Assembly: GCF_030272615.1 (NCBI RefSeq)
Contig: NC_081406.1
Span: 481,400,900 to 481,464,899, forward strand
Reading direction: 5' to 3'
DNA from: Cryptomeria japonica
Lineage: Eukaryota > Streptophyta > Pinopsida > Cupressales > Cupressaceae
Length of the DNA: 64,000 nucleotides
The position numbers were made by a program, and so were the translations under genes. Positions 1-8,994 of this stretch are shown here, piece by piece. The number at the start of each line of letters is the position of its first letter. Positions within the stretch are counted from its first letter, which is position 1. The notes under the pieces were generated by a model. That model was given only the letters and a program-made list of their open reading frames with translations. It searched no databases and was not told where the DNA came from.

Positions 1-900
1 AAGAATATGGAGAAAGAAATTGAAATGTATATGATTGGGGAAATGAAATTTTTCTTAGGTTTGCATATTACTTAGACTAATAAAGGTATTTTCATCTGTC
101 AAACTAAGTATGCTAGGGAATTGTTGAAGAAATTTGGTATGTAATATTCTAAACTGATAAATACTCCTATGGTTACAAGTGAGAAATTGACAAGGAAAGA
201 TGTTTCTGCACCGGTAAATCCTACAAGATACAAATCTATAATTGGAGGTCTACTTTATTTGACTCAGACTAGGCCTGACATAATGAATGATGTTTGTATT
301 GCATCTAGATTTCAGAGTGATCCTAGAGAAAATCATGAGAGTGCGGTGAAAAGGATTTTTAGATACTTGCAAGGTACATCTCAATATGGTGTGTGGTACC
401 CTAAGGATGATGACTTTACTTTATGTGCATATACAGATGTTGATTGGGCTGGAGATGTTGATGATTGAAAAAGTACTTCTGGTGGAGCTTTCTTTCTTGG
501 AAATAAGTTGGTTTCACGGATCAGCAAGAAACAATCATGTACTTATTTATCTACTGCTAAAGCTGAGTATGTTGTTGCTGCTACTAACTGTACACAGGTT
601 CTATGGATGAAGCAAATGTTGAAGGATATCAAAGTGCATTGCACTAGACTGGTAGTTATTCACTATGACAACTCTGCTGCTATTGACATATTAAAGAATC
701 TGATATTTCACTCTAAGATAAAGCACATATCTATCAAGTATAACTTTTTGAAGGAGAAGGTGGAAGAAAATGAAGTTTGACTGGTTTATGTGAATAGTAA
801 AGAGAAGATTGCAGATATTTTCACTAAACCTTTGTCTAAAGAATCATTTGAGTACCTGAGAGACAGGTTAGGGGTTTCTACCCCTCCGATAGAGAGCTAA
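1..900 (+). pseudogene. Copia-1 pol remnant: RT C-terminus and RNase H
   Basis: Translation gives the end of Copia RT (GEMKFFLGLHIT) followed by the connection region (LLYLTQTRPDIMN) and RNase H with AYTDVDWAGD, the STA-AEY region and the DNSAAI motif. It ends in the usual IADIFTKPL tail and a stop at 898-900. In-frame stops lie at about 76 (TAG), 143 (TAA), 466 (TGA where Trp is expected in DDWKST) and 778 (TGA). The RNase H motif usually read STAEAEY is STAKAEY here, so a conserved Glu is replaced by Lys. Reverse transcription could not be completed from this copy. Confidence 0.9.
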
Positions 901-1312
901 TTGGTGCTTTTTTGCATCAGTCTGGTATGTATTATTAGAGATACTATTCATTCTGACACTGACGTGGGGATGCTATTGCTTAGGGGGAGTAGTTAGCCTT
1001 GTGTTTCAGTGGTTTCTATTTTTGCTTTGATATTTTTCTCAAATTTCTAGCATTGATGTCAAAGGGGGAGATATATTGATGTGAAAAACTTAAGGAGTTG
1101 TATACATTAGGGGGAGAGATATATGTTTAAAATAGAGCTTTACGGAGATATCATTCACAGGGGGATTTTGGTCTTTATTTTAGAACTTCATTACTATATC
1201 TTTATGTGGGAGATTGTTGGTCGTCTTCTATTGGGGGAGACTTTCTTGGGAATTTCTTGGTACTTAGATGTTTTTCACATCTAGTGTTGCCATCAATGCC
1301 AAATGGGGAGAT
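901..1312 (+). other. Copia-1 3' untranslated region with repeated G-rich tracts
   Basis: No coding sequence is seen between the pol stop and the LTR. At least five PPT-like tracts of the form ANGGGGGAG occur (about 978, 1060, 1108, 1160 and 1232). The last one (aaatggggagat, 1301-1312) directly abuts the LTR and is the likely functional polypurine tract for plus-strand priming. Copia-2 and Copia-3 show the same duplication of tracts. Confidence 0.65.
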
Positions 1313-2112
1313 TGTTTTCCATTTGGAGGAATTGATTATGTGTTGCATTGATGTTTTGTCATTGATGTCAACAGTAGCTATTTTGGATGCCTTACCGACA
1401 CCCTTATTGTCCCTGTAGATTGTGTGGTTTCTGGTTGGATTGGATCCATCATGATCCAGTATGCTCTGGTATGATTTGGTTATGGAATTGGCTTCCTCAT
1501 GTTCATATTCAGTCAGCTGGTTTTGGTCTGGTGATTAGATGATATCCTGCTTGCTTAGAAGCTTGGTTTGTGGTTCCGACGAGGGTTTCACCAGCAGAGC
1601 TTAACTGATAGAGATCAAATTGGGTTTATGTAAGAGGATTTAGTCCTCTGGTATTGAGCTTAACCAGAACTATACTCAGGCATAGGAGATGCTATCTTTG
1701 TAGTTCATTCATTCTTCCGGATTGTAGTCTAGATTTAGATGTAGTTAGTGAGACTCCTTTTATGATGAGCAGTGCGCTCTAGGCTATTGGCCTTTCTGCA
1801 AGTGCAGACCCCTCAATTGTAATTCACATACTGCAGAAGTATTATTTGACTGTGGGTAGGCTTCCCACCATGGTTTTTCCCTTTACCGGGTTTTCCATGT
1901 ATAAATCTTGGTGTCATGTGGATGGTATTATTCTTTGATTATTGTTTATGCTTAATTGGTTTATCTGTTACTCTGGTATTTGGTTTAAGCATTCCAATAT
2001 TAATGTTTTGGGTTCTTATATTAAAGTTTTAATTGCTAATGGTTCCGATAATCTATGATAACTGATTCACCCCCCCTCTCAGTTGTCTTCTGTTTATTTG
2101 AACTGTCTAACA
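1313..2112 (+). repeat. Copia-1 3' LTR
   Basis: The LTR begins TGTTTTCC right after the polypurine tract and ends CTAACA, about 800 bp. Near its 3' end it has gggttttccatgt (about 1899) and a C-run, gattcacccccc (about 2065). Both are also present near the ends of the Copia-2, Copia-3 and solo LTRs in this window, so these families share an R-U5 module. The start is set by the adjoining PPT and the TG; the end by CA and the switch to PPR sequence. Confidence 0.8.
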
Positions 2113-2189
2113 TAAGAGTACGAGCCACTCCTGCGCAATGGTTGCCTCCAACTATGCTACTCATGTCAAAGCTTGAGAAGTATGTTGGG

Positions 2190-2587
2190 CATGTGTTATG
2201 TGTTAAATGGATTTGTTGAATAGGCTTATAATTTTTTGAGTAAATGAAATTGGCAAGTGTAAATACAAATTACACAACCATTGCCAATGGGATGTCTGAT
2301 AGAATGTAGTAAAAATATGTCACCTCATGGAATGTATGGATTGCAGGATATGTTAAAAATAGAGTTGTTGAAAAATTCTTTAAAAAAATTCAATAAAATG
2401 CAATTTGTAGGTGTAAAGCCAAATGCCATGGCCTGTTTGTATTAATTGTTTTATAGAGCCTCAAAAAGGTGTCAATTTATGGACTGCATTGATTACAGCA
2501 GAGACACAAAATGGATTTGGTGAAAATGCTTTAGAAACTTGAAAGAAAATGTGTAGTAGGTGTAAAGTCAAATTCAATAGCCTTTGT
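2190..2587 (+). pseudogene. PPR protein pseudogene, left half
   Basis: One frame reads LASVNTNYTTIANG, then SDRM, then VTSWNVWIAGYVKN and VVEKFFKK. Other frames continue with KMQFVGVKPNAMA, LWTALITAETQNG and VVGVKSNSIAF. These are the repeating blocks of plant PLS-type pentatricopeptide repeats (SWN-IAGY-NG, QM-GVKPN). PPR proteins bind organellar RNA for editing, splicing or stability. Several stops and frameshifts separate the blocks, so it is dead. It stops at 2587 where Gypsy-3 begins and resumes at 34245. The 80 bp between Copia-1 and this block (2113-2189) may be more of the same gene but I cannot show it. Confidence 0.75.
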
Positions 2588-3554
2588 TGTGTGTGTGAAA
2601 ACTGGTAATCTGCAAGTTGTAAAGCACAAACACTTCAATAAATCATTGCATGCATGGTTGGATAGATATAATCAATGAATGTAAAAACCATAACGAATTG
2701 ATCTATTGCCTTCTAAAAAATACAAGTATAGACTTACTGTCAGATTTGTCTAAGCAATACCAGTGACTAGACTACACCAAGACGAAGGATTTACTCTATA
2801 TGAGCACAAAATTGAGCTAAATGGATGTAAGATTAAGCTAGATGAATTAAAGCAATCATGATTAAACTAATATACAATAAACTAAGAGGTAATATTCTCA
2901 ATGCACAAAATCTCAATGAACCTAGAGCAAAAACAACATAATAACAATAAATCTCCAAGGTTTTTTGATTGAGAGATAAAAGGTTGAATTTATAGAAAAT
3001 CCAGAGAGAGACCAACGGTCAAGATCGATTAATGATGAGTGGCTGAGATTCTCCAAGAGGAAGCACAATCCAGGTGAATTGATGTGATTGGTTGCTTTTC
3101 TTAGCTTTAAAGGAAATTGAGCTAAATTTAAGATAAAATCAAAAAAACTGATTTATTCCATATTTTTATTCAATTTTGATATTTAATTTATTGAATTGCT
3201 TTTATGAGATTTTTCAATTTATCTCAATTTGATTACTTTTTCCAAATTTAATTCTTTTTTAATTTTAATTTCTTTTTGCAAATTAATTCCTTTTTAATGA
3301 TTTAATGACAAATTGATTTATTAATTAAATATGCTAGGATATTTAGTTAAATAAATAGGATAATTGATTAAAATGATTTACTTGGAATGATTATTTAATT
3401 AATATAGAATGATTTATTTGCCATATGACATTGATGATTTAAGAATTAATTAATTAGGTGCTCAAGGTTGATTTAATTGCCTTTGCTTAGGACCTTGGTG
3501 ATGTAGCCAAGATCAGGGGCCCATGGTTTAGGTGACCATTTTTAGGGTATTACA
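2588..3554 (-). repeat. Gypsy-3 3' LTR
   Basis: It matches 33305-34239 along its whole length with scattered substitutions and small indels. In the + direction it runs from a TGTGTG start to GGGTATTACA. The start could be 2588 or 2590 because of the TG run. Its right half is very AT-rich with many attaatt/tttaatt blocks, as in the other Gypsy LTRs here. Confidence 0.85.
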
Positions 3555-3569
3555 TTTGCCCCTCTTTGA
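3555..3569 (-). promoter_or_regulatory. Gypsy-3 polypurine tract
   Basis: On the minus strand it reads tcaaagaggggcaaa directly against the LTR start TGTAATACCC. The same tract, with the same spacing, adjoins the 3' LTRs of Gypsy-1 and Gypsy-2. It marks the plus-strand primer and fixes the element's orientation. Confidence 0.85.
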
Positions 3570-3579
3570 ATTGATGTAC

Positions 3580-3705
3580 GAGCAATGCATTGATTCAAAG
3601 AATAGTTGATGTCAAGAGATATCAGTTTTGAACTTGATGGATCACAAACCGATAAAGAGCGAGATGTTCAGCTTGATTTGAAGCAATGAAATTGAATAGA
3701 TTGAT
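3580..3705. repeat. Degenerate tandem repeat in Gypsy-3, part 1 (split by Copia-2)
   Basis: A unit of roughly 40-60 bp built around ttgaacttgattgaac and an accgat/gagcgaga block begins here and continues at 26539-26800. The Copia-2 insertion at 3711 cut through the array. In element sense it lies just upstream of the polypurine tract. No reading frame is supported. Confidence 0.55.
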
Positions 3706-3710
3706 TAAAG

Positions 3711-4773
3711 TGTTAGGTCCCAGAGGCAACTGAGAGGGGGGGGGTGTGAATCAGTTGTCAAATAAATTCAAACCAAAACAACTTAACTAACTTTAATGAT
3801 TAATACCGGTAAACCAGTCTTTTTTGTAGGTAGACAGTTTTATCAGTTAATTATAGTACCGGTAAAGATTAATGCATGAAATAGAAAGATAATAACATCC
3901 ACAACACATAACACCAATATCTGTACATGGAAACCCTATAAGGGGAAAACCCACGATGGGAAACCTTACCCACAATCAGATGATACTACTGCAGATAGTA
4001 TGTGTATACAAATGGGGTCTGCACATGCAAAAAGGCCAAGCACCTAGAGCTCACTGCTCAAACACAAATAGGAGTCACACTGACTACAATTGGATGGTTA
4101 AATCCAATAAGGATGTACTGCTCAAATTAGCATCTTTCTATGTTGGATTCAGTACTGGTGTAGTTCTGATTGTCCTCAAAAAAACCCTTCTTCAACCTTC
4201 AAATGATGTTTGCGTGTATAGCTCTGCTTATTCTCGCATATACCTTCACACAATTTCACTTTTGCATTCCACTACCGATCTTACAAATAAGATCTTACAT
4301 TTATATCATAACCTAAGACCAATTTTAGTAGGTCGGCTCTAAAAGATATTACAATAGAATCAATTTACAAATAAAACAATGTCCAATGCAATAACCAATT
4401 CAACATGTCAGCTTGATGAATTTACAACAATAATAAGACATCTCCATAGCTTGTCGTGCTCATCTGGAAAAGATAAACCAGTCGGTGTATGACCTGGACC
4501 TATTTGCCGATAACAACAAATATGCAAATACGAATATGCCAATGAACAAATCTCCAAGACAAAGTGTCCAAACGGTGTCTTTGACATAACCAAATTTTTT
4601 CCATGCCATTCCAAGTGTCGGTGAACAATATATCATGTCGGTGTACCAGATACCGGTGATTGTGCATAAGTCACTTGCTTGTCGGTGAATGTTGTTGATT
4701 CTTCAAAGTGCTAGAGTTGATAAGTGTTAGTAGGTGTTGACATCAATGACAAAACCATATCAAAATACCAACA
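3711..4773 (-). repeat. Copia-2 3' LTR
   Basis: It starts TGTTAGGTCC and ends CCAACA in the + direction. In element sense it begins TGTTGGTATTTTG and soon carries cattgatgtcaac, the same opening module as Copia-1 and Copia-3 LTRs. A run of G (about 3734-3743) is the complement of the C-run found near the LTR 3' ends of the other Copia families. The reading frames in it are not genes. Confidence 0.92.
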
Positions 4774-5001
4774 ATCTCCCCCTTTGGCATTGATGGCAAC
4801 ACAAGATGGAACAACCATCAAAGTGCCAAAACAGAAATGCCAAATACCAAAATCCAATAATCTCCCCAAAGTAACAATCTCTCCCCTTGGGAGTGACATG
4901 AGTTTTTCTTGTGTTTTTCCATACCAATCTCTCCCCCTTTGACATCAAATTCCAAAGAAATATAAAGACCATAGATACAAAATATCAACCAATTCACTAT
5001 A
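4774..5001 (-). other. Copia-2 3' untranslated region and polypurine tract
   Basis: Minus-strand aaagggggagat (4774-4785) abuts the LTR. Further G-rich tracts occur at about 4862, 4877 and 4930, so PPT-like sequences are repeated as in Copia-1 and Copia-3. The region is interrupted at 5007 by Gypsy-1 and continues at 21175-21267. Confidence 0.7.
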
Positions 5002-5006
5002 CCAAC

Positions 5007-5774
5007 TGTATATGGTGAAAATGGATAACAATAATAACAATATTGAAAGGCTAAATGAATTCAACCACAAAACCCTAGCCTAACAATCAACAAATATCCA
5101 CCATAACATATGAAGATTACCTAAGACAATGCAAATCACATGAAATCACAAAGATTATACCATCACATGTCCAATAGGGTTTTGATCTCCATTCTTCCTA
5201 TCTCCATTGATCTTGCTTGATATATTTGCTCTCAGATTTTATATGCACAAGAGCTCAACAAAGAACGAAATGTGGTTGCAAGTAGGATCGTAGTGTAGTC
5301 AAGTCCTCCAAATTGTTGATTAGGGTTTGATAATGAAGAAGGCATCTCCTTAAATAGAAGACACAATATGAAATGGAGGGATAAGATTGAGAGGTGTAAA
5401 AGGAGGTCGGCTATGATTAGAGGGTAGGTAAAAGAAATAATAAAATAATGAAAGGGGTAGGTAGTGTATGAATTAAGAGATGAATGACATGTGTCATAGG
5501 TAGAAAAGGCTAATGAATTAATTAAATAAATAAAGATTTATTTAATTAATAGAAGAAGTAGGATAATTAAATAAATAAGAATATTTATTTAATTTAGGAA
5601 AAGGATAATTTAAATAAATAAATGTATTTATTTAAATGAGAAATAAGGCTAGAAAAGGATAAATGAATTAATTAAATAAATAAGGATTTATTTAATTAAT
5701 AGAAGAATTGGGCTAAAGTAATTAAATAAATAAAATATTTATTTAATTAGACATGACAATTTTGGGTGTCTACA
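5007..5774 (-). repeat. Gypsy-1 3' LTR
   Basis: Begins TGTATATGG and ends GTCTACA in the + direction. It is full-length and 99.5% identical to the 5' LTR by my alignment. The 230 bp nearest the PPT consist of repeated attaattaaataaa/tttatttaattaat inverted blocks able to fold into hairpins; in element sense this lies at the start of U3. Confidence 0.95.
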
Positions 5775-5790
5775 TTTTGCCCCTCTTTGA
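5775..5790 (-). promoter_or_regulatory. Gypsy-1 polypurine tract
   Basis: Minus-strand tcaaagaggggcaaaa immediately precedes the LTR start TGTAGACACC. It matches the tracts of Gypsy-2 and Gypsy-3. About 80 bp further inside lies the shared box ATGCCCCCTCGAGAG (5868-5882). Confidence 0.88.
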
Positions 5791-6305
5791 GATAATGTGG
5801 CTTGTCGCGTTGTTTCAAAGAAGATAAGATGAACTAATACAGAGTTGCCCCAGAATGGGAATGATATGCCCCCTCGAGAGTTTGGATGAAAATGTCTGAA
5901 AAGATCCCAGACAATCTCTCGATAAGAAAGAAAGGCTAGAATGGACTGACTGGATAAAGTGACAAAGTCACGGGATAAAGAAGACTGACTCGGAAAATGA
6001 AGGCGAGGGCTAGGGGTAGTCTATAAGATAGACCACGCGGGAAAATACATCCTCATTGTCATCTACACCTTCACGAGATCAAAGTGCAGAGCGAGAAAAG
6101 AGCAGGAGCAGTCAGCAGCGATGGCTTTCGTGCATAGATTCGACCATGTTCGTCGATTTCAGAGGCCAGCAGAAGTAGGAGAGCCGATAAGTACCACCAA
6201 ACCTCCTTGTACTTTGACACATTCAATTTTGTCATTAATGCATGTCGAATAGAACAATAAATGTGCTTAGAAGTAGAGTTAAAAAATGTCAAAAACTGAT
6301 GAAAT

Positions 6306-6560
6306 GCGTCTGTGTCGGTGCCAGGCGCGTCTATGTCCGCTAGGCGCGTCTGTGTAGGTGCCAGGCGCGTCTGCGTCTGGAACCACGTTTGCATCGGATG
6401 CGAGCGCGTTTATGTCATTCAAGGGTGTCTGCGTCGCCAAGTCGCGTTTATGCACGGTATAAGCATGTTTGTGTTATACAAGCGCGTCTATGTTGTACAG
6501 GCGCGTCTGTGCAGTCTGTAGGCGCGTTTGTGTCAGTCAAGCGCATTTGCGTTGAAAAAT
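6306..6560 (+). repeat. Array A: 13 copies of a GCGTCTGTG-type motif, about 20-bp period
   Basis: The core NCGT/NTGT starts at about 6306, 6327, 6346, 6367, 6385, 6406, 6425, 6444, 6465, 6484, 6503, 6524 and 6543. Steps are mostly 19 or 21 bp. The best units read GGCGCGTCTGTGT. Spacers vary in sequence but keep the phase. It lies in the 3' part of Gypsy-1. It is in the opposite orientation to the leader arrays at 18663 and 20041. The period is not a multiple of three, so reading frames here are incidental. Confidence 0.85.
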
Positions 6561-6684
6561 GCAAGTTTTGGTCTTCTAGGTAAAATCGGCAGTTCTGTGA
6601 TGAACATATGTTGTCGATTGGATAAGCTGCTGAGAGGATACACTCAAGCAGGTCCTCTAGGAAGACTAGGATAGATCAAGGCAC

Positions 6685-6950
6685 TTTGTGATGAACAGTG
6701 AGTACCAAGATAGAGTACTTTGTGATGAATAGGGAGTACCCAAAGTATGAGCAGCACTTTGTGATGAACAGGGAGTGCAAATGTAAATAACACTTTGTGA
6801 TGAACAGTGAGTGTCATCCACGGAGTACTTTGTGATGAACAGGGAGTACTACTAGGATAGATAGCAACACTTTGTGATGAACAGTGAGTGTCACTAGGGT
6901 AGATAGCCCTATGCATTTAGGTAGCGAGTAGCATTTTGTGATAAACATTG
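6685..6950 (+). repeat. Array of 7 TTTGTGATGAACAG units
   Basis: Copies of ACTTTGTGATGAACAGKGAGT start at about 6685, 6719, 6758, 6794, 6829, 6871 and 6935 (the last diverged). Spacing is 34-42 bp except before the last. It lies directly upstream of the PMD reading frame on the + strand, so it could be a promoter or UTR element of that gene. In Gypsy-1 sense it is downstream of pol. Confidence 0.8.
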
Positions 6951-6994
6951 AATGCCACAATGAATGACATGAGTGATTTGCTTGACTGCAGGAG

Positions 6995-8994
6995 TACTTG
7001 CCGATGCTGGAGTCACGGGAGAGATTCCCGTCGACGCAGAGGTTGCGACCTGAGCTATCGGTTGGAGACAGAGCTGCCATCGAGGAGATGGGTCTGAGAC
7101 ATGTATTGTATGTGCCTGAGTTTCGGGCAAACATGGGTTTGCTGACTGCGCTTGCTGAGAGATGGCACTCTGAGACGTGCACATTCCATTTACCGATGGG
7201 TGAGATGACAGTCACCCTTGAGGATGTATATAGGATTCTGCAGGTGCCGATCGATGGAGATTTGATCCCCTACGATCGAGATGGAGACCGGGAGGCATTG
7301 AGATGGGTATTTTAGGACCCTAGATTAGAGATGAGGGTAGGACATGTGGCATGGGACACCATGACCGCCACAGGGTTAGCATTGCCGGCCGTGATCGGAG
7401 GAGCGATCAGTGGGTTCCTGTGTCCAGACAGGGCGACACGGGGGTTGGCTGTGGGCTGGGGGGAGCACTGGAGACGCTGATGACATAGCATACCAGATAT
7501 GCCTAGGGACCATGTGTGCTGGCACACTTGTATTACGAGCTGCATCAGTTTGTTTATCACGGGTTAGTGGGATTGGGCTGCGGGGTGACACTATTGCAGG
7601 TTTGGGCTTACAAGCATCTGCTAGTGACGAGGCCGATACACTTCAGAGGCAGGGGACATGGACGCAGTTTTGTGCATCTGTACGATATGATCACCTCACA
7701 GCCACGGATTGGCAGGTTGGAGCATTGGCGGCGGGTGCTAGATGATATCGTTGTGGTCATATGAAGACCATATCTAGGCTGCGAGGAGTGGGAGGATGAC
7801 GCAGTGGAGCTGCCCTACACCTTCCGGAGTAGGTACCTGATTGGGCGGACGCCCTATGTGCTGGAGAGGCAGCTAGTGGATAGGGTTTGCAGGCAGTATG
7901 GCAGGATTCAGAGGATGCCACGGGGCTCGGGCATGTATGCCCGCACAGTCAGAGATCAGGTGCAGTTTAGGCCACTACTGTCATATGATCAGGCACTTAC
8001 ACAGCTAGCAGAGATGGTGCCCCTACCCTGGGACATGTGGCCTGAGATTGAGGACGTCGGGATGGATGCTAAGTATTCAGCATATTGGGCAGAGCATCCA
8101 TTCCCACAATTGACAGATCTAGGGGAGCTATTGGATGGAGATGGAGGTGGGGATGATGATGATGATGGTGGAGGTGATGGGGGTAGAGGCCGATGGCGGC
8201 GGAGGGGAGTAGTTGTGGAGAGGCGAGTTGCACCTTGGAGGGAGGGTGGGGAGGAGAGACAGGCTCAGGTGGTGAGGGGTTGGGGTGGATTGCCCTTACA
8301 GGTACCAGCAGCACAGGGTCCCAGGCAGGTATAGAGATAGGGACAGGTATAGGGATAGGTGCCAGTACAGGCACAAGAGCAAGGACGGAGACAGGTACAG
8401 GCACAGAGGCATGTACAGAGATAGGTATCCATACAGGCACCAGTACAGGTACAGGTACAGGGGCAAGCACCCGCAGAGGGGGAGCCACAGGCAGAGGCAG
8501 AGGGGGCTGACCCAGAGGAGGATGAGCTGATTGAGCTCAGGGAGATCTGCCAGGGATAGGCAGATGAGATACAGGATTTGGAGAGGGAGAGAAATCGACT
8601 CAGGACAAGGCTCAGAGATACTGAGTGGGAGAGAGATCAGGCTATCCAGTGCTATACAGAGGCTGAGACAGCGCTGAGGGCAGGGAGACAGGCAGCGGAG
8701 GACACAGGGGCAGGATATGCATATGTCCTGCGGGCCGGAGAGGAGATAGGGTACTGGAGGGACCTCTACTACGGTGCAGTGCCAGCAGATCAGCGGGCGA
8801 GGAGCTTCCATAGACCGTCGCGTACAGCGACAGCTACGGGAGGGAGTCAGAGGAGGCAGGCATCTAGTGGTGGGGTCATGGGTCCTCCACCACCACCAGA
8901 TAGAGGGGACAGGTGGGATGATCCTGGGGTGGGTCCTTCAGGAGCTCAAATTCCACCGAGGCCAGGTAGCTCTGAGGGAGGGAGCTCATCATAG
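6995..8994 (+). pseudogene. Plant mobile domain (PMD) protein gene, broken, antisense to Gypsy-1
   Basis: Frame 2 (to 7315) reads LRHVLYVPEFRANMGLLTAL, AERWHSETCTFHLP and GEMTVTLEDVYRILQVPIDG, the PMD signature. Frame 1 carries on with LAHLYYELHQFVYHG, LLQVWAYKHLLVTRP, RPYLGCEEWEDD and IGRTPYVLERQLVDRVCRQY, then an acidic/Gly run, a Gln-rich tract, a probable coiled coil (about 8570-8700) and a Ser/Gly/Pro tail ending at 8994. Damage: TAG at 7313, a frameshift near 7440-7485, then TAG at 7486, 7504, 8332, 8338, 8350, 8356, 8422 and 8557, and TGA at 7762. PMD is found in transposon proteins and in the host MAIN/MAIL silencing factors. A ttgcttgactgcag before the first codons resembles a 3' splice site. 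Its role in a retrotransposon is unknown. Confidence 0.8.

Larger units (their letters stand above)
1..2112 (+). mobile_element. Copia-1, 3' part of a Ty1/Copia LTR retrotransposon
   Basis: The window opens inside the reverse transcriptase end of a Copia element that runs rightward: RT tail, RNase H, a 3' untranslated stretch, a polypurine tract and a 3' LTR ending in CA at 2112. The 5' LTR lies outside the window, so neither TSD nor age can be judged. The coding part has in-frame stops and is dead. Immediately downstream is PPR pseudogene sequence, so this element may also have landed in or beside that gene. Confidence 0.9.

Noticed and set aside
3956-4342. 128-codon ORF in the Copia-2 LTR and its twin at 25854-26102
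   Set aside because: Both lie wholly within LTR sequence and the frame is not conserved at the start; LTRs are noncoding.
6306-6560. CRISPR-like array (short repeats with unique spacers at constant step)
   Set aside because: Motifs are too short and diverged, context is a plant retrotransposon, and no cas gene exists.
6312-6583. Cys/Val-rich ORFs in array A (also 20004-20346)
   Set aside because: They are translations of the 20-bp-period motif array; the step is not a multiple of three and the frames are short.
8332-8559. TAG reassigned to Gln in this genome
   Set aside because: Nuclear plant code is standard; normal TAG stops end other frames here, and CHG deamination explains the pattern.
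8069-8811. Long frames on the minus strand and in other + frames over the PMD tail
   Set aside because: Low-complexity Pro/Val or Arg/Tyr readings of the CAG-rich repeat; the frame joined to PMD motifs is the meaningful one.
6995-8994. PMD region as a separate DNA transposon inserted in Gypsy-1
   Set aside because: I found no terminal inverted repeats or target duplications around it; it is not excluded but unsupported.
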